A stretch of 64,000 nucleotides of DNA, from positions 2,976,001-3,040,000 of the forward strand of contig NZ_JAMSHO010000001.1 in NCBI RefSeq assembly GCF_040147005.1, in the 5' to 3' direction. The notes beneath the pieces were generated by a model that saw nothing but the letters and a program-made list of their open reading frames with translations, did no database searches and was not told the DNA's origin. The DNA is from Halomonas sp. H10-9-1. GTDB lineage: Bacteria > Pseudomonadota > Gammaproteobacteria > Pseudomonadales > Halomonadaceae. This document shows positions 52,919 to 63,048 of this stretch, in pieces. The first letter of the stretch is position 1. The number at the start of each line of letters is the position of its first letter. The position numbers were made by a program, and so were the translations under genes.

Positions 52919-54088
52919 CTACTCGCCCCAGCCCAGCTCCTTGGCCAGCGCGAAGGCATGGTTGGCCGCCGGCACGCCGCCGTAGATGGCCACATGCATC
53001 AGCACCTGGCGAAGCTCCGCTTCGGTCAGGCCGATACGCTTGGCCGTCTTGAGGTGCAGGGTCAGCTCCTCACGACCCAGGGCGGCCAGGATGCCGGTGG
53101 TGATCATGCTCCGCTCACGGCGGGTCAGGTCCGCGTTGCTCCACAGCTCGCCCCAGGCCAGGCGGGTGATCATCTGCTGGAAGGGGGCATCCAGGGAGGT
53201 GGCGCCCTCGGTGGAGCGCGCCACATGGGCCTCGCCCAGCACCTGCTTGCGGGTCGCAAGGCCGGTGGCGTAGTCCACGCCGTTGGCCCCCACATCGCCC
53301 AGATCCACCGCCATCACCGCCAGCAGCTTCGCGGCGAACAGCCCCGGCACCTCCACGGAGGGGACGTGGCCGACGCCCTCGAGGATCTCCAGGGGGGCAC
53401 CGTCGAGCTCACCGGCCAGGGCCTCGAGGGTCGACGGCGGCGTCGCCAGGTCCTCGCTGCCACCCAACAACTGCACCTTGACAGCCTTGCCGGCGAGCTT
53501 GCCATCGAAGGTGTCGCGTCCCAGCATCTCGCACAGCAGCGCATAGGAGTCGTCGTCGCCGCGGCCCATCTGGGTGCACCAACCCGCCTTGAGGGCCGGC
53601 TCGGCCTCGAAGCAGGCGGGGGCGAACCAGCGCGGCACGATCTCCTCGGACATCGCCGCCAGGCCCTCCTGGCGCACGCGCCCGGCGCGGGTGTTCCACA
53701 GCTCGGGATTGCCGATCACCGCTCCGGTATTGGTCAGGGTGGCGGTGTACAGGCGCTCGGCGTGCTCGCTGATCAGCGCCTGGCCGACCACGCCGCCGAT
53801 GGAGGTACCGGCGAAGTGGAAGCGCTCGGCACCGGCGTGGTCGACCAGCGCCAGGGCCTCGGCGGCCAGGGCGGCCGGGGTGATGAGGCCATCGCCCCAG
53901 GCCTGGCTGGCGCCGTGGCCGGGCAGGTCCCAGGTCAGCACGCGGTAGCGCGGCAGCAGCGCCGGCAGCACGTCGTCCCACACCGCCTGGCTCATGCCCA
54001 GCGGATGCGCCAGCACCACCAGAGGGTTAGCCGCCGCGCCCAGCAGGCGATAGGCGACACTGCGCCCGTTGATAGTCAGAAATGCCAT
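52919..54088 (-). CDS. pcaL: Fused enol-lactone hydrolase / carboxymuconolactone decarboxylase
   Basis: A 389-residue fusion of PcaD and PcaC. Residues 1-260 are an alpha/beta hydrolase: oxyanion region AHPLGMS, nucleophile Ser96 in GTSIGG and histidine in GVGHVPS. Residues from about 265 are a carboxymuconolactone decarboxylase: GVDYATGLATRKQVLGEAHVARS, then RERSMITTGILAALGREEEL-like LTRRERSMITTG and LMHVAIYGGVPAANHAF. It makes beta-ketoadipate and is the only enol-lactone hydrolase here, so it also serves the catechol branch. GGAGG precedes the ATG. Confidence 0.92.
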   Translation of the reverse strand: MAFLTINGRSVAYRLLGAAANPLVVLAHPLGMSQAVWDDVLPALLPRYRVLTWDLPGHGASQAWGDGLITPAALAAEALALVDHAGAERFHFAGTSIGGVVGQALISEHAERLYTATLTNTGAVIGNPELWNTRAGRVRQEGLAAMSEEIVPRWFAPACFEAEPALKAGWCTQMGRGDDDSYALLCEMLGRDTFDGKLAGKAVKVQLLGGSEDLATPPSTLEALAGELDGAPLEILEGVGHVPSVEVPGLFAAKLLAVMAVDLGDVGANGVDYATGLATRKQVLGEAHVARSTEGATSLDAPFQQMITRLAWGELWSNADLTRRERSMITTGILAALGREELTLHLKTAKRIGLTEAELRQVLMHVAIYGGVPAANHAFALAKELGWGE

Positions 54089-54281
54089 CTAAAGCCTCCA
54101 TAGGAGAAAGGACTGCAGGAGGGCGACGCTGCCGCGCGACTGGAGGTCGAGGGCTTCGGCGAGAGCTCTGGGCGCCTGACGCTGCCAGTCTCGACCTAGC
54201 CCCCCTCCTGCAAGAATCGGGTTACCTATAAATGGCGGACCAGGCCAGATCGCGCTTCCTGCTGGCAACTGCTCCCTAAAA

Positions 54282-54315
54282 GTTCGAATGACGAACTTTG
54301 TTTTGTGATGCGAAC
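54282..54315 (-). promoter_or_regulatory. GTTCG-type operator upstream of pcaL
   Basis: GTTCG-AATGA-CGAAC (54282-54296) is a palindrome, and another CGAAC lies at 54311-54315, 19 bases from the palindrome's CGAAC. A palindrome plus a spaced direct repeat is the layout described for PcaU and PobR sites in Acinetobacter. The pcaL start is about 195 bases downstream. The rest of the 335-base pcaB-pcaL gap holds only the pcaB terminator. Confidence 0.68.
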
Positions 54316-54364
54316 AAACTACTCCCACCCTCGCCCAGCGTCAAATCACCGACGCGCGAAAACA

Positions 54365-54393
54365 CCGAGAGGAAGGCGCAGCCTTCCTCTCGG
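54365..54393 (-). terminator. Intrinsic terminator after pcaB
   Basis: A perfect 13-bp stem (54365-54377 with 54381-54393) has a GCA loop. On the minus strand it is followed by TGTTTTC. It lies about 30 bases after the pcaB stop, so pcaB and pcaL are separate transcripts. Confidence 0.82.
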
Positions 54394-54423
54394 GTCGAGC
54401 GAGATGCCTTCCGAAACAAGTCG

Positions 54424-55752
54424 TTAATGGGAGAGAAGCCACTGTATGGCGCGCGCCACCTGGGCACGACTACTACCAATGTATAATGCCGGTTCCGTGG
54501 CCTCCGCCAGGCTCTCGGCATTCAACCTACCCTGCACCTCGGGGTGGGCCTCGAGGGCCGCGGCGTAGGAGCCCCCCCGTTGGCGCACCGTCTCGGCGGC
54601 CTCGGCGCTGATCCGCTTCGCGGCATCGGTGCCGAGGATCGGCGCCAGCAGCTTGGCCACCGGCTCGGCCATGATGCCGCCGCCGGTGGCGGCCAGGTTG
54701 CGCCGCATCGCCTCGGGGTGCACCTCCAGCCCCTCGAGCAGCACTGCGGTCTGCGCAAGCGCCCCCTCCAGCAGCAGGGCGCTGTCGATCAAGGGCGCCC
54801 ACTCCGCGTGCCATTCGCCCAGTCCGCGCTCCAGCGGTTGGGCGGCGGCGTTGAGCAGTACCGTAGTATGGCCGTGTACCTGGCGGGCGGCGCCGCGGAT
54901 CAGCGCGCAGCGCACCGGATTGCGCTTGTGGGGCATCGAGGAGGATTCACCCATGCCGGGGGCCGAGGGCTCGGCCACCTCGCCGAGCTCCGTCTGGGTC
55001 AGCAGGGATACGTCAAGCGCCAGCTTCTCGGCGCCGCCGGCGACGGCATCCAGGGCCGTGGCCAGGGCATGGATCGGCTGGCGGTCGGTATGCCAGGGCA
55101 GCACCGGAGTGCTCAGCTCCAGGCGTTGGGCCAGGCCATCCATGAAGTCGAGCCCCGCTTCATCCCAGCCCGAGTGCACCCCCACGGCGCCACCGAACTG
55201 AACCGGCAATTCGACTCCGGCCAGGCGGCGGCGCGCCTGCTCCAGGCCGATAGCCCAGTGGGCGACCTTGACCCCGAAGGTGATGGGCAGCGCCTGTTGC
55301 ATCAGGGTGCGTCCCACCATCACCGTGCCGGCATGGGCCTCCATCAGCGTGATGGCGGCAGCGCGGCAGCGCACCAGCAGGAGATCCAGTGCCGCCAGGC
55401 GGGGCTTCAGCAGCAGCATCAATGCCGAGTCCACCACGTCCTGGCTGGTGGCGCCCTGGTGGAAGTAACGCTTGAGCTCATCGGGCAACGCCGCCCGCGC
55501 CTGCTTGACGAAGGGTATGGCGGCGTTGCCGCCGCTGGCGATGCCCGCGGCGATGGCCTCCACGTCGAAGGCATGCGCGGCAAGGATATCGCGCATCTGA
55601 CGACTGCCGCCGGCGGGCACGACCCCGCACGCCTCCTGGACCTCCGCCAGGCCCAGCTCGAAGGTCAACATGGCCTGGACCATGCGCTCTGACGTGGTCT
55701 CGGCGAGTGCCGTCTGGCTCATGAAGGGATGCTGTAGCAAGGAAGCAGGCAT
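54424..55752 (-). CDS. pcaB: 3-carboxy-cis,cis-muconate cycloisomerase
   Basis: A 442-residue fumarase/aspartase superfamily enzyme. It has the superfamily signature GESSSMPHKRNPV (about residues 268-280), the FHQGATSQDVVDSALML region and GRTLMQQALPITFG. It closes carboxymuconate to 4-carboxymuconolactone, the substrate of the PcaC half of PcaL. GGGAG precedes the ATG. It is divergent from the IclR gene, with a GTTCG-type palindrome between them. Confidence 0.93.
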   Translation of the reverse strand: MPASLLQHPFMSQTALAETTSERMVQAMLTFELGLAEVQEACGVVPAGGSRQMRDILAAHAFDVEAIAAGIASGGNAAIPFVKQARAALPDELKRYFHQGATSQDVVDSALMLLLKPRLAALDLLLVRCRAAAITLMEAHAGTVMVGRTLMQQALPITFGVKVAHWAIGLEQARRRLAGVELPVQFGGAVGVHSGWDEAGLDFMDGLAQRLELSTPVLPWHTDRQPIHALATALDAVAGGAEKLALDVSLLTQTELGEVAEPSAPGMGESSSMPHKRNPVRCALIRGAARQVHGHTTVLLNAAAQPLERGLGEWHAEWAPLIDSALLLEGALAQTAVLLEGLEVHPEAMRRNLAATGGGIMAEPVAKLLAPILGTDAAKRISAEAAETVRQRGGSYAAALEAHPEVQGRLNAESLAEATEPALYIGSSRAQVARAIQWLLSH

Positions 55753-55818
55753 GGTGGTCTCCCGGTTTCAGTGGTCTGCAAGCTGGGCCAACCGACGAAA
55801 GCCCAATGCCGTACAAGT

Positions 55819-55833
55819 GTTCGCAATTCGAAC
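55819..55833. promoter_or_regulatory. GTTCG-type operator between pcaB and the IclR gene
   Basis: GTTCG-CAATT-CGAAC is a perfect inverted repeat in the divergent spacer, 67 bases before the pcaB start and 61 before the chosen IclR start. It closely resembles the Pseudomonas PcaR box. No third half-site is evident here. Confidence 0.72.
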
Positions 55834-55893
55834 GCTATGCTAGATTGGAGACTCACCCATGAGCAACTCAGCAAGTCCCATGATGAAACGCCA

Positions 55894-56679
55894 ATGACAC
55901 CAGAGGAAGAGGTTCTCAGCCCCGACGACCGTGATTTCGTCACCGCCCTGGCCAGCGGACTGGAGGTGATCCTGGCCTTCGACGCGGCGCATCCGCGGAT
56001 GACGCTCAGCGAGGTCGCAGCCCGTACCGGCATGAACCGGGCCCGCGCCCGGCGCTTCCTGCTGACCCTTCATGCCCTGGGCTATGTGCGCAAGCAGCAG
56101 CGCGTCTTCGAGCTGGCCCCCAAGGTGCTGCAGCTCGGTTATGCCTTCCTGTCCAGCAACAACTACCGCAGCGTGATCCAGCAGATCCTGGAAGATATCA
56201 CCCGGCAGTGCGGCGAGTCCTCATCGCTGGGCGTCCTCGACGGCGAGGACGTGACCTACGTGGCCCGCTCTTCCTCACGCCACCGGCTGATGGCCATCAC
56301 CCTGTCGGTGGGTACCCGGCTACCGGCGGCCCATACCTCCATGGGCCGCGTCCTGCTCGCCCAGTTGCCGGATGCGGAGCTGGACGCCTGGCTGGAGCGG
56401 ACGGTGCTGCAGCAACATACCGACAAGACCATCGTCGACAAGGGCGAGCTAAGGAAATGCATCCTCAAGGTGCGCCAGCAAGGCTATGCCATCGCCGACC
56501 AGGAACTCGACTCCGGACTGCGCTCCATCGCGGTTCCCGCCTTCGATGCCAACGGCCACCTGCTGGGTGCCATCAACATCAGCACCAACGCCGCGCGAAT
56601 CGGCCACGAGACCCTGATCGGGGAGTACTTGCCGTTGCTGCTGCAGAAGGCCCGCGAGATCCGCACTACCATCAGCTAA
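55894..56679 (+). CDS. pcaR: IclR-family regulator, PcaR/PcaU type
   Basis: A 261-residue protein from MTPEEEVLSPDDRDFVTALASGLEVILAF, the opening of the PcaR/PcaU/PobR subgroup. The winged helix (about 12-75) has MTLSEVAARTGMNRARARRFLLTLHALGYV. The effector domain has YVARSSSRHRLM, LPAAHTSMGRVLLA and DQELDSGLRSIAVP, the subgroup's ligand-domain core. Known members respond to beta-ketoadipate or protocatechuate. An upstream in-frame ATG (55837) would begin four bases after the operator; neither start has a clear ribosome site. Confidence 0.87.
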   Translation: MTPEEEVLSPDDRDFVTALASGLEVILAFDAAHPRMTLSEVAARTGMNRARARRFLLTLHALGYVRKQQRVFELAPKVLQLGYAFLSSNNYRSVIQQILEDITRQCGESSSLGVLDGEDVTYVARSSSRHRLMAITLSVGTRLPAAHTSMGRVLLAQLPDAELDAWLERTVLQQHTDKTIVDKGELRKCILKVRQQGYAIADQELDSGLRSIAVPAFDANGHLLGAINISTNAARIGHETLIGEYLPLLLQKAREIRTTIS

Positions 56680-56698
56680 TCACGCCAAGGAAAGCCTC

Positions 56699-57646
56699 GT
56701 GCTGGAGATACTATCGATCACGCTACCGATCTTCCTGCTGATCGGTGCCGGCTTCCTGGCGGCGCTTTCCGGACTGGTGAGTCGCGACAATATGCAGGGC
56801 ATCGCGACCTTCGTGATGTACTTCGCTCTGCCCTCACTGCTGATCCGCGCCTTGACCGCCACCCCGCTCGAAGAAGCCCTGAATGTCGGCTACCTGCTGG
56901 CCTACGGCCTGGGCTCGGCGGTGGTCTTCGCCGTGGGACTTACCCTCTCGCACCGGCGTGGCCACTCCCTGGACGCCGCTGCCATCCATGCCCTGGGCAT
57001 GTCGGCGGCCAACAGCGGCTTTATCGGCTATCCGGTGGCGGTGATGGTCATCGGGGCACCGGCGGCGATCTTCATGGCTCTGAACATGGTCGTGGAGACC
57101 ATGCTGATCATCCCCGTGGCGCTAACCCTGGCCGAGGCCAGTCGCCACAATGGCGGTGGGCTTTCCCGGATCGTTCGCAAGACTTTCGCCAGGCTCTCCC
57201 GCAACCCGGTGCTGGTCGGCCTGCTGTGCGGCGTGATACTGGCCCTGACCGGCTGGCAACTCCCCGGCCCCCTGAGCCGGTCCATCGACATGCTTGCCGA
57301 GGCCGCCGGGCCGGCCGCACTGTTCACCATCGGGGGAATGCTGCATGGACTCAAGATACGCGGCATGGCGGCCGACATGGGACAGGTCGTGATCGGCAAG
57401 CTGTTACTCCACCCCCTGGCGGTGCTGATCTTCTTCCTGCTGCTGCCCTCCCCGGACCCCCTGATGATCGCCGCCGGCCTGCTGTTCGCCTGTGCGCCGA
57501 TGATCAGCGTCTACCCGCTGTTCGGCAAGCAGTTCGACCAGGGCGACACCAGCGCCGCGGCACTGATGATCGGTACACTGGCCTCCTTCCTCACCATCAG
57601 CCTGATGATCTGGCTGCTGACCCTGTTCGGCCTGCTGCCGCTCTAG
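56699..57646 (+). CDS. AEC family transporter (auxin efflux carrier type)
   Basis: A 315-residue permease with ten membrane segments in two five-helix halves. It has [23 protein letters not shown] at the start, [26 protein letters not shown] in the middle and [17 protein letters not shown] near the end, all AEC features. Members export or import organic anions such as malate or malonate. A GTG start with AGGA upstream lies 19 bases after the IclR gene, so the two may be cotranscribed. Its end overlaps the convergent aroQ end by four bases. Confidence 0.85.
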   Translation: MLEILSITLPIFLLIGAGFLAALSGLVSRDNMQGIATFVMYFALPSLLIRALTATPLEEALNVGYLLAYGLGSAVVFAVGLTLSHRRGHSLDAAAIHALGMSAANSGFIGYPVAVMVIGAPAAIFMALNMVVETMLIIPVALTLAEASRHNGGGLSRIVRKTFARLSRNPVLVGLLCGVILALTGWQLPGPLSRSIDMLAEAAGPAALFTIGGMLHGLKIRGMAADMGQVVIGKLLLHPLAVLIFFLLLPSPDPLMIAAGLLFACAPMISVYPLFGKQFDQGDTSAAALMIGTLASFLTISLMIWLLTLFGLLPL

Positions 57647-58077
57647 GCGGCCTGCATTACCGCCTCCAGGGCGGCGCGGTAGCCCTGGCTGCCCAGGCCG
57701 GCGATCACCCCGTCGGCGCGTAGCGAGACATAGGAGTGGTGACGGAAGCCCTCACGCTTGTGCACGTTGGAGAGATGCACCTCGATGACCCGGCCATCGA
57801 AGGCGTTGAGGGCATCGAGGATCGCCACCGAGGTGTGGGTGTAGGCCGCCGGATTGATGATGATCGCCGCGGTGCCATCCAGTCGCGCTGCATGGATCAG
57901 GTCGATCAACTCCCCCTCGTGGTTGCTCTGTCGGCAGCGAACCTCCCAGCCCCCCAGCGCCGCCTGCTCGAACAGCGCGTTATCGATGTCCTCCAGGCTC
58001 TCGTAGCCGTAGATCTCCGGCTGGCGGGTGCCCAGCAGGTTGAGGTTGGGGCCGTGCAGTACCAGTACCTTGTTCAT
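57643..58077 (-). CDS. aroQ: Type II 3-dehydroquinate dehydratase
   Basis: A 144-residue shikimate-pathway enzyme. It has the diagnostic [24 protein letters not shown] with the catalytic loop Tyr, [23 protein letters not shown] and the catalytic His in [22 protein letters not shown] precedes the ATG, which overlaps the glnE stop by four bases. A catabolic role in dehydroquinate/quinate use is possible given the neighbouring pca genes, but the simple biosynthetic role is more likely. Confidence 0.94.
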   Translation of the reverse strand: MNKVLVLHGPNLNLLGTRQPEIYGYESLEDIDNALFEQAALGGWEVRCRQSNHEGELIDLIHAARLDGTAAIIINPAAYTHTSVAILDALNAFDGRVIEVHLSNVHKREGFRHHSYVSLRADGVIAGLGSQGYRAALEAVMQAA

Positions 58078-61000
58078 TGGGACTCCTTGGGCAATCGATC
58101 CTGTCCGTTACTGTCTGTTGCCGGCTCCAGCAGCCGCTGCCACGCCTCGCTGACCACCCGGCGATGCTCCTGGAAGGCCTCGTCGCGGCCGCGGGCCGGC
58201 TCGCGGGTCAGCGAGGCGCGGTGGGCGGCGCTGCGCAGCGCCAGATAGGCCTCGCGCAGGCGCTGGCACTCCCGGGCCGGCAGCCGTTCGGTGGCCTCCA
58301 GGGTCTCGAGGATCCGCATATTGTCGCTGTAGGCCAGCAGCTCCGGGGTCTCATGACCCATGGCCAGCACGGCAAACTGGCACAAGAACTCGAGGTCGAC
58401 CATGCCGCCGGGGTCGTGCTTGAGGTCGAACTCCCCCTCCCCGCTCTTGCCCGCCAGGTGGTCGCGCATCTTGTGGCGCATCTTCACCACCTCCCCGCGC
58501 AGTGCCTCGACATCGCGCGCACGGCCGAGGACCTCGCGACGCACGCCATCGAAGCCCTCGGTCAGCCGCGGATGCCCCGCCACCACTCGGGCACGCACCA
58601 GCGCCTGGTGCTCCCAGGTCCAGGCCTCGCGGCGCTGGTAGTCGGCGTAGGCGTTGAGCGAGGTGACCAGCAGCCCGGAATTGCCCGAGGGGCGCAGCCG
58701 CATGTCAACTTCGTAGAGGGTCCCGGCCGGCGTTACCGCGGTGAGCAGGTGAATGATGCGCTGACCCAGGCGGGTATAGAAGACAGCGTTATCCAGCACT
58801 CGCTTGCCGTCGGTCTCGCCTTGAGTGGCGCCGTCATGAATGAACACCAGGTCGAGATCGGAGCCGTAGCCAAGTTCGATGCCGCCCAGCTTACCGTAGC
58901 CCACGATGAGGAAGGCGGGCTCGGCGTCGGCGCGCCCCCCGCCGGCCAGTTCGGGGAAGCCGTGCTTGCGGGTCAGGTGCTTCCAGGCCATGGTCAGTAC
59001 CGCCTCGAGGATCACCTCGGCGATATAGGTAAGGTAGTCGCTCACCTTCATCAGGTGGCGAGTGCCGGCGACATCCGAAGCCGCCACGTGCAGCGTCTGG
59101 GCGTGCTTGAAGATCCGCAGGGCCTCGAGCTGGGCCTCCTCGTCCTCCTCGGGAATCCGCGCCAGGACCTGGCGGAGCTCATCGGCGAGCCGCGACTTGT
59201 CGGCAGGCGAGTAGAGGGTCTCGGGGGTCAGCAACTCATCGAGCAGGATCGGGTTGCGCGCCATGTGTTCGGCGATCCAGGGGCTCGCCGCACACAGCGT
59301 CATCAGGTGCCCCAGGGCATCGGGATTCTCGCGCAGCAGCGCCAGATAGGCGGTGCGCCGCAGCACCGACTCGATCAGCGGCAGTACGCGCTCCAGGGCA
59401 GTATCGGGGGTATCGCTCGCCGCGACGGCATCGAGCAGCAGCGGCAACAGGGCCTCCAGGCGCTCGAAGCCGATCCGTTGCATGCCCTGCACCTGGCGGG
59501 AGTGATGGAACGCCGCGAGCCGACGGGCCGCGGCGGCGGGGTCGACGAAGCCGGCGTCGCCCAACAGTGTCACGCCCTCCTCTTCGTCGAGCTCGCCTCG
59601 CCACAGCGCCCGCCACTGCTCCAGGGGAATGCCGCCGGCGGTCGCCTCGGCGACCTCCTCCGACTCCTCCTCGGGATCGGCGATCACCGCATCGAAATGG
59701 CGGCGCACCCGGGTGCGAACCTCGTCGAGCCGTGCCATCAGTGCCGGCCAGCCCTCCATGCCCAGCGCCAGGGACACCCGCTCACGGTCGAGGTCGTCAG
59801 CGGGCAGGCTCTGGGTCTGGCGATCCTCCAGGGCCTGCAGGGCGTGCTCCAGGTCGCGCAGGAAGACGTAGTCGGGCAACAACTCCTCGACCACCTCGGC
59901 GGGCAGCAGCCCCAGCTCGGGCAGGCGTTCCAGGGCGCTCTTCAGCGAGGTCACCTGCAACTCGGTGTCGCGACCACCGCGGATCAACTGAAAGGCCTGG
60001 ACCACGAACTCCACCTCACGGATACCGCCGGGGCCGAGCTTGATATTGCCCTCCATGCCCTTGCGGCGCACCTCGCGATTGATCATGCCCTTGAGTTCGC
60101 GCAGCGACTCGATGGCACCGAAGTCGAGGTACTTGCGATAGACGAAGGGGCGCAGCCCGGCCAACAACTCGGCACCGGCATCCAGGTCGCCGGCCACCGG
60201 GCGCGCCTTGAGCATGGCATAGCGCTCCCACTCGCGCCCCTGGTCCTGATAGTAGCCCGAGAGCGAGTTGAAGCTCCCGACCAGGGGCCCCCCGTCGCCA
60301 AGCGGGCGCAGGCGCATGTCGACGCGAAAGGCGAAGCCGTCGGCGGTGACCGCATCCAGGGCAGCGATCAGCCGCTGCCCCAGCTTGGTGAAGTACTCCT
60401 GGTGCTCGAGGGACTTGCGCCCCCCCGTGGTCTCGCCGTTCTCGGGAAAGGCGAAGATCAGGTCGATATCTGAGGAGAGGTTGAGCTCGCCGGCGCCGAG
60501 CTTGCCCATGCCCAGCACCACCAGGCGCTGTTCGCTGCCATCGCGGCGCAGAGCGGGACGCCCCCAGCGGGGCTCGAGGAAGTGCTCCAGCCAGGCGAGC
60601 GCCGCTTCCAGGCAGGTCTCGGCCAGCCGCGATACCGCCGCCGCAGTGGCCCACATGTCGATGCCCTCGGGGCGGGTCAGGTCGCGCCATGCGATGCCGA
60701 CCATGCGTGCGCGCCGGAAACGCCGAATGGCGGCGTGCATGGCCGCCTCGTCCTCGGCCTCCTCGAGGCGTTCGGCGAGCCAGCCCCGCAGGACCTCGGC
60801 CTCCGGGGCGGCGTCCAGCTCACCATTGGCGTCCAGGTGCAGGAGCCAGTCGGGGTAGCGCACCAGGGTCTCGGCCACGAAATCCGATATGGCCAGCACC
60901 CGGGCCAACTGCTCGCGACGCGGCTCGGCGAGTCCCAGCCAGTCCTCCAGGGGAGAGTCGCGGTCGGTCATCTCCGCCATACTCTCGGCCTGGCCCAGCG

Positions 61001-61091
61001 CTTCGGCCAGCCGCACCCGGGTTCGCTCCAGCGGCGCCTTGAGGACGGCGGGAATATCGATCAACGGCAGGAAGTCATCAGGCAGGGGCAT
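58074..61091 (-). CDS. glnE: Glutamine synthetase adenylyltransferase/adenylyl-removing enzyme
   Basis: A protein of 1005 residues with two nucleotidyltransferase domains, each with its GxG/DxD core. The N-terminal deadenylase has [24 protein letters not shown] and the C-terminal adenylylase has [24 protein letters not shown]. The usual linker domains lie between. It sets glutamine synthetase activity according to nitrogen status through PII. The ATG of [11 protein letters not shown] has GAGG upstream; an upstream extension is not supported. Confidence 0.95.
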   Translation of the reverse strand: MPLPDDFLPLIDIPAVLKAPLERTRVRLAEALGQAESMAEMTDRDSPLEDWLGLAEPRREQLARVLAISDFVAETLVRYPDWLLHLDANGELDAAPEAEVLRGWLAERLEEAEDEAAMHAAIRRFRRARMVGIAWRDLTRPEGIDMWATAAAVSRLAETCLEAALAWLEHFLEPRWGRPALRRDGSEQRLVVLGMGKLGAGELNLSSDIDLIFAFPENGETTGGRKSLEHQEYFTKLGQRLIAALDAVTADGFAFRVDMRLRPLGDGGPLVGSFNSLSGYYQDQGREWERYAMLKARPVAGDLDAGAELLAGLRPFVYRKYLDFGAIESLRELKGMINREVRRKGMEGNIKLGPGGIREVEFVVQAFQLIRGGRDTELQVTSLKSALERLPELGLLPAEVVEELLPDYVFLRDLEHALQALEDRQTQSLPADDLDRERVSLALGMEGWPALMARLDEVRTRVRRHFDAVIADPEEESEEVAEATAGGIPLEQWRALWRGELDEEEGVTLLGDAGFVDPAAAARRLAAFHHSRQVQGMQRIGFERLEALLPLLLDAVAASDTPDTALERVLPLIESVLRRTAYLALLRENPDALGHLMTLCAASPWIAEHMARNPILLDELLTPETLYSPADKSRLADELRQVLARIPEEDEEAQLEALRIFKHAQTLHVAASDVAGTRHLMKVSDYLTYIAEVILEAVLTMAWKHLTRKHGFPELAGGGRADAEPAFLIVGYGKLGGIELGYGSDLDLVFIHDGATQGETDGKRVLDNAVFYTRLGQRIIHLLTAVTPAGTLYEVDMRLRPSGNSGLLVTSLNAYADYQRREAWTWEHQALVRARVVAGHPRLTEGFDGVRREVLGRARDVEALRGEVVKMRHKMRDHLAGKSGEGEFDLKHDPGGMVDLEFLCQFAVLAMGHETPELLAYSDNMRILETLEATERLPARECQRLREAYLALRSAAHRASLTREPARGRDEAFQEHRRVVSEAWQRLLEPATDSNGQDRLPKESQ

Positions 61092-61169
61092 GGGCGCCTC
61101 GCATCCGAATTGGCGAATACGCCCAGCATAGTGAAGGGGCCCCCTGCTGGCACCCGTCACGGCAACGTA

Positions 61170-61541
61170 TCAGCCGAAGAACTTCTGTCCCAGCAGCAGC
61201 AGCCAGGTCAGGCCGGCCAGCAGCAGCGACGCCATGACCGCGGCGGAACCGAGGTCCTTGGCACGCCCGGAGAGCTCGTGGTGCTCGGGGCCGATACGGT
61301 CCACGACACTTTCGATGGCGCTGTTGAGAAGCTCCACGATCAGTACGATCGCGCAGCTGCCAAGCAGCAGGAGCCACTCCACCGGCCCATCACCGACCCA
61401 CCAGACCAGTGGCAGCAGCAGCAGGCAGAGAGTCAACTCCTGTCGAAATGCCGACTCGTGGCGCCAGGCGGCCTTCAGCCCCATCCACGAGTATCGGGTG
61501 GAGTGCATCAGGTGACGCCAGCCGGTGTGTCCAGGTTTCAT
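61170..61541 (-). CDS. dgkA: Diacylglycerol kinase
   Basis: A 123-residue integral membrane kinase with three membrane helices. It has RYSWMGLKAAWRHESAFRQE, the signature VELLNSAIESVVDRIGPEHHELSGRAKDLGSAAV and a hydrophobic end. It rephosphorylates diacylglycerol from phospholipid turnover. AGGA precedes the ATG. Confidence 0.95.
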   Translation of the reverse strand: MKPGHTGWRHLMHSTRYSWMGLKAAWRHESAFRQELTLCLLLLPLVWWVGDGPVEWLLLLGSCAIVLIVELLNSAIESVVDRIGPEHHELSGRAKDLGSAAVMASLLLAGLTWLLLLGQKFFG

Positions 61542-61572
61542 CGTCGATTCCTTGGGGTATTGGCCAAGCCGC

Positions 61573-63024
61573 TCAATGGTTGCCGATCATCTGCTCGAGG
61601 TCCAGCGCCAGTGGATCCAGTACCTCCGGCCAGCTCAGGTAGGGGGTGTTGCCGGTACCATTGACCAGCACGCTGAAGGCCCCCCAACGACCGCTGGCGG
61701 TGCGGAAGTAGCCACTCACGGCCCTCACCGCCACCGGCTGGTTGAGCGTGCCGGTCTTGAGCATCACATGGCGCCGGAAGGTGTCGGAACCACGGCGAAT
61801 GAAACGCATGACGCCGTTGTCCGGGGATTGCAGGGTCGCCACGAAGCTGGGAAACAGGGAGGGGCGGTGATAGAGGCTGTCCAGCAGCACATTGGCACCG
61901 CGGGCCGAGGTGCGGTTCTCCGGTGTCAACCCGCTGCCGCTGAGCAACGTCACCGGTCCATGATCTGGGATGCCGGCCACAAAGGCCTCGATGGCAGCAC
62001 CGCCTGAACGCAAGTCGGCGCGGGGCGACTCCACCAGGTTCAGGGCCAGCATGTCGGCCATGTAGTTGTTGGAGTAGTGCATCATGCGCAGCAGCAACTC
62101 CTGCAGCGGCTTGCCATCCACGGCAGCCAGCGTCACCGCTGACGCCGGCGGCGCTACCTGGGTGGTATCCGCACCGCCGGCGACCGCGATACCCGACTGG
62201 TCGAGCATCGCCAGCAGCGTCAACGCCATCTGGTCGGCCGGATCGGAGCTTGCCCGGTAGATATCCCGCGGTTGGGCATTGGTGGAGATCTGGCCGCTCA
62301 GCAGCATCACATCGCGCCCGTCGCGAGTGACGCGCTCGGCGCTGATCTGGGTGCCGCTGTTGTCCGGACGGGTCACCACGCGGTTGTCGATGGCCAGGAT
62401 GGCCGCCTGGCTGTCGCAGCCGCTGACTCTCGCCGACTCGCCAGGCGCATTCGCCGGCGCCACGTTGACACACCAGTTGCCGTAGTTGACCCCGGCCGAG
62501 GAGAGCAACGCACTGTAGGCATGGCGGGTACGCTCGCGGGCCTCGCAGCGGTCGGTCGTGATGCACTCCACCGGCCCGAAACGCCACTCGCTGACCAGCA
62601 GCCTGCCGCCTACCTCACGAACACCCGCCTGATACAGTCGCTGCACCAGGCGCCACAGATCCTCCGTGGTCAGCGCCGGTTCGCCACCACCATCGAGGAT
62701 CAGGTCACCCTCCAGGACCCCCGCATCGTTCGGGCGCCCCTCGCTCACCAATCGTGTGGTGAAGCGATGCTGCGGCCCCCAGCGATCCAGGGCTGCCGCG
62801 GCAAGATAGCTCTTGCTCACCGAGGCAGGAGATAGCTGTCGTTCCGGTTCGATCGCCGCCAGCACGGTAGCATCATCCAGCAGCCTCGCTTCGGCGCTGA
62901 GATGAAACCCCCTCTCGGTCAGGCGAGAAAGATTATCGAAGCCGGAAGCCTGTACGGACATGGTGAGACACAGCAACGGGATGATAGCCGCAAGGCGGAA
63001 ACGAAGGCGCATGACAGGACTCAT
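61573..63024 (-). CDS. dacB: D-alanyl-D-alanine carboxypeptidase/endopeptidase, PBP4 type
   Basis: A 483-residue peptidase S13 protein. It has a signal peptide (about 1-27, cut near MSVQASG), active-site SVSK in SPASVSKSYLAAA, SNN in HYSNNYMADML, and KTG in MLKTGTLNQP. The large insert between SxxK and SxN is typical of PBP4. It trims peptidoglycan cross-links in the periplasm. A second in-frame ATG four codons in is possible; neither start has a clear ribosome site. Confidence 0.92.
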   Translation of the reverse strand: MSPVMRLRFRLAAIIPLLCLTMSVQASGFDNLSRLTERGFHLSAEARLLDDATVLAAIEPERQLSPASVSKSYLAAAALDRWGPQHRFTTRLVSEGRPNDAGVLEGDLILDGGGEPALTTEDLWRLVQRLYQAGVREVGGRLLVSEWRFGPVECITTDRCEARERTRHAYSALLSSAGVNYGNWCVNVAPANAPGESARVSGCDSQAAILAIDNRVVTRPDNSGTQISAERVTRDGRDVMLLSGQISTNAQPRDIYRASSDPADQMALTLLAMLDQSGIAVAGGADTTQVAPPASAVTLAAVDGKPLQELLLRMMHYSNNYMADMLALNLVESPRADLRSGGAAIEAFVAGIPDHGPVTLLSGSGLTPENRTSARGANVLLDSLYHRPSLFPSFVATLQSPDNGVMRFIRRGSDTFRRHVMLKTGTLNQPVAVRAVSGYFRTASGRWGAFSVLVNGTGNTPYLSWPEVLDPLALDLEQMIGNH

Positions 63025-63048
63025 GAAGGAAAGTAGTCGTGGAGGTCG

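Noticed and set aside
52958..54103. 381-codon plus-strand frame opposite pcaL
   Set aside because: pcaL has motifs in both fused domains and a good ribosome site; the opposite frame has neither.
58077..60473. 798-codon plus-strand frame inside glnE
   Set aside because: It is antisense to a clearly recognised gene and shows the same low-complexity shadow composition.
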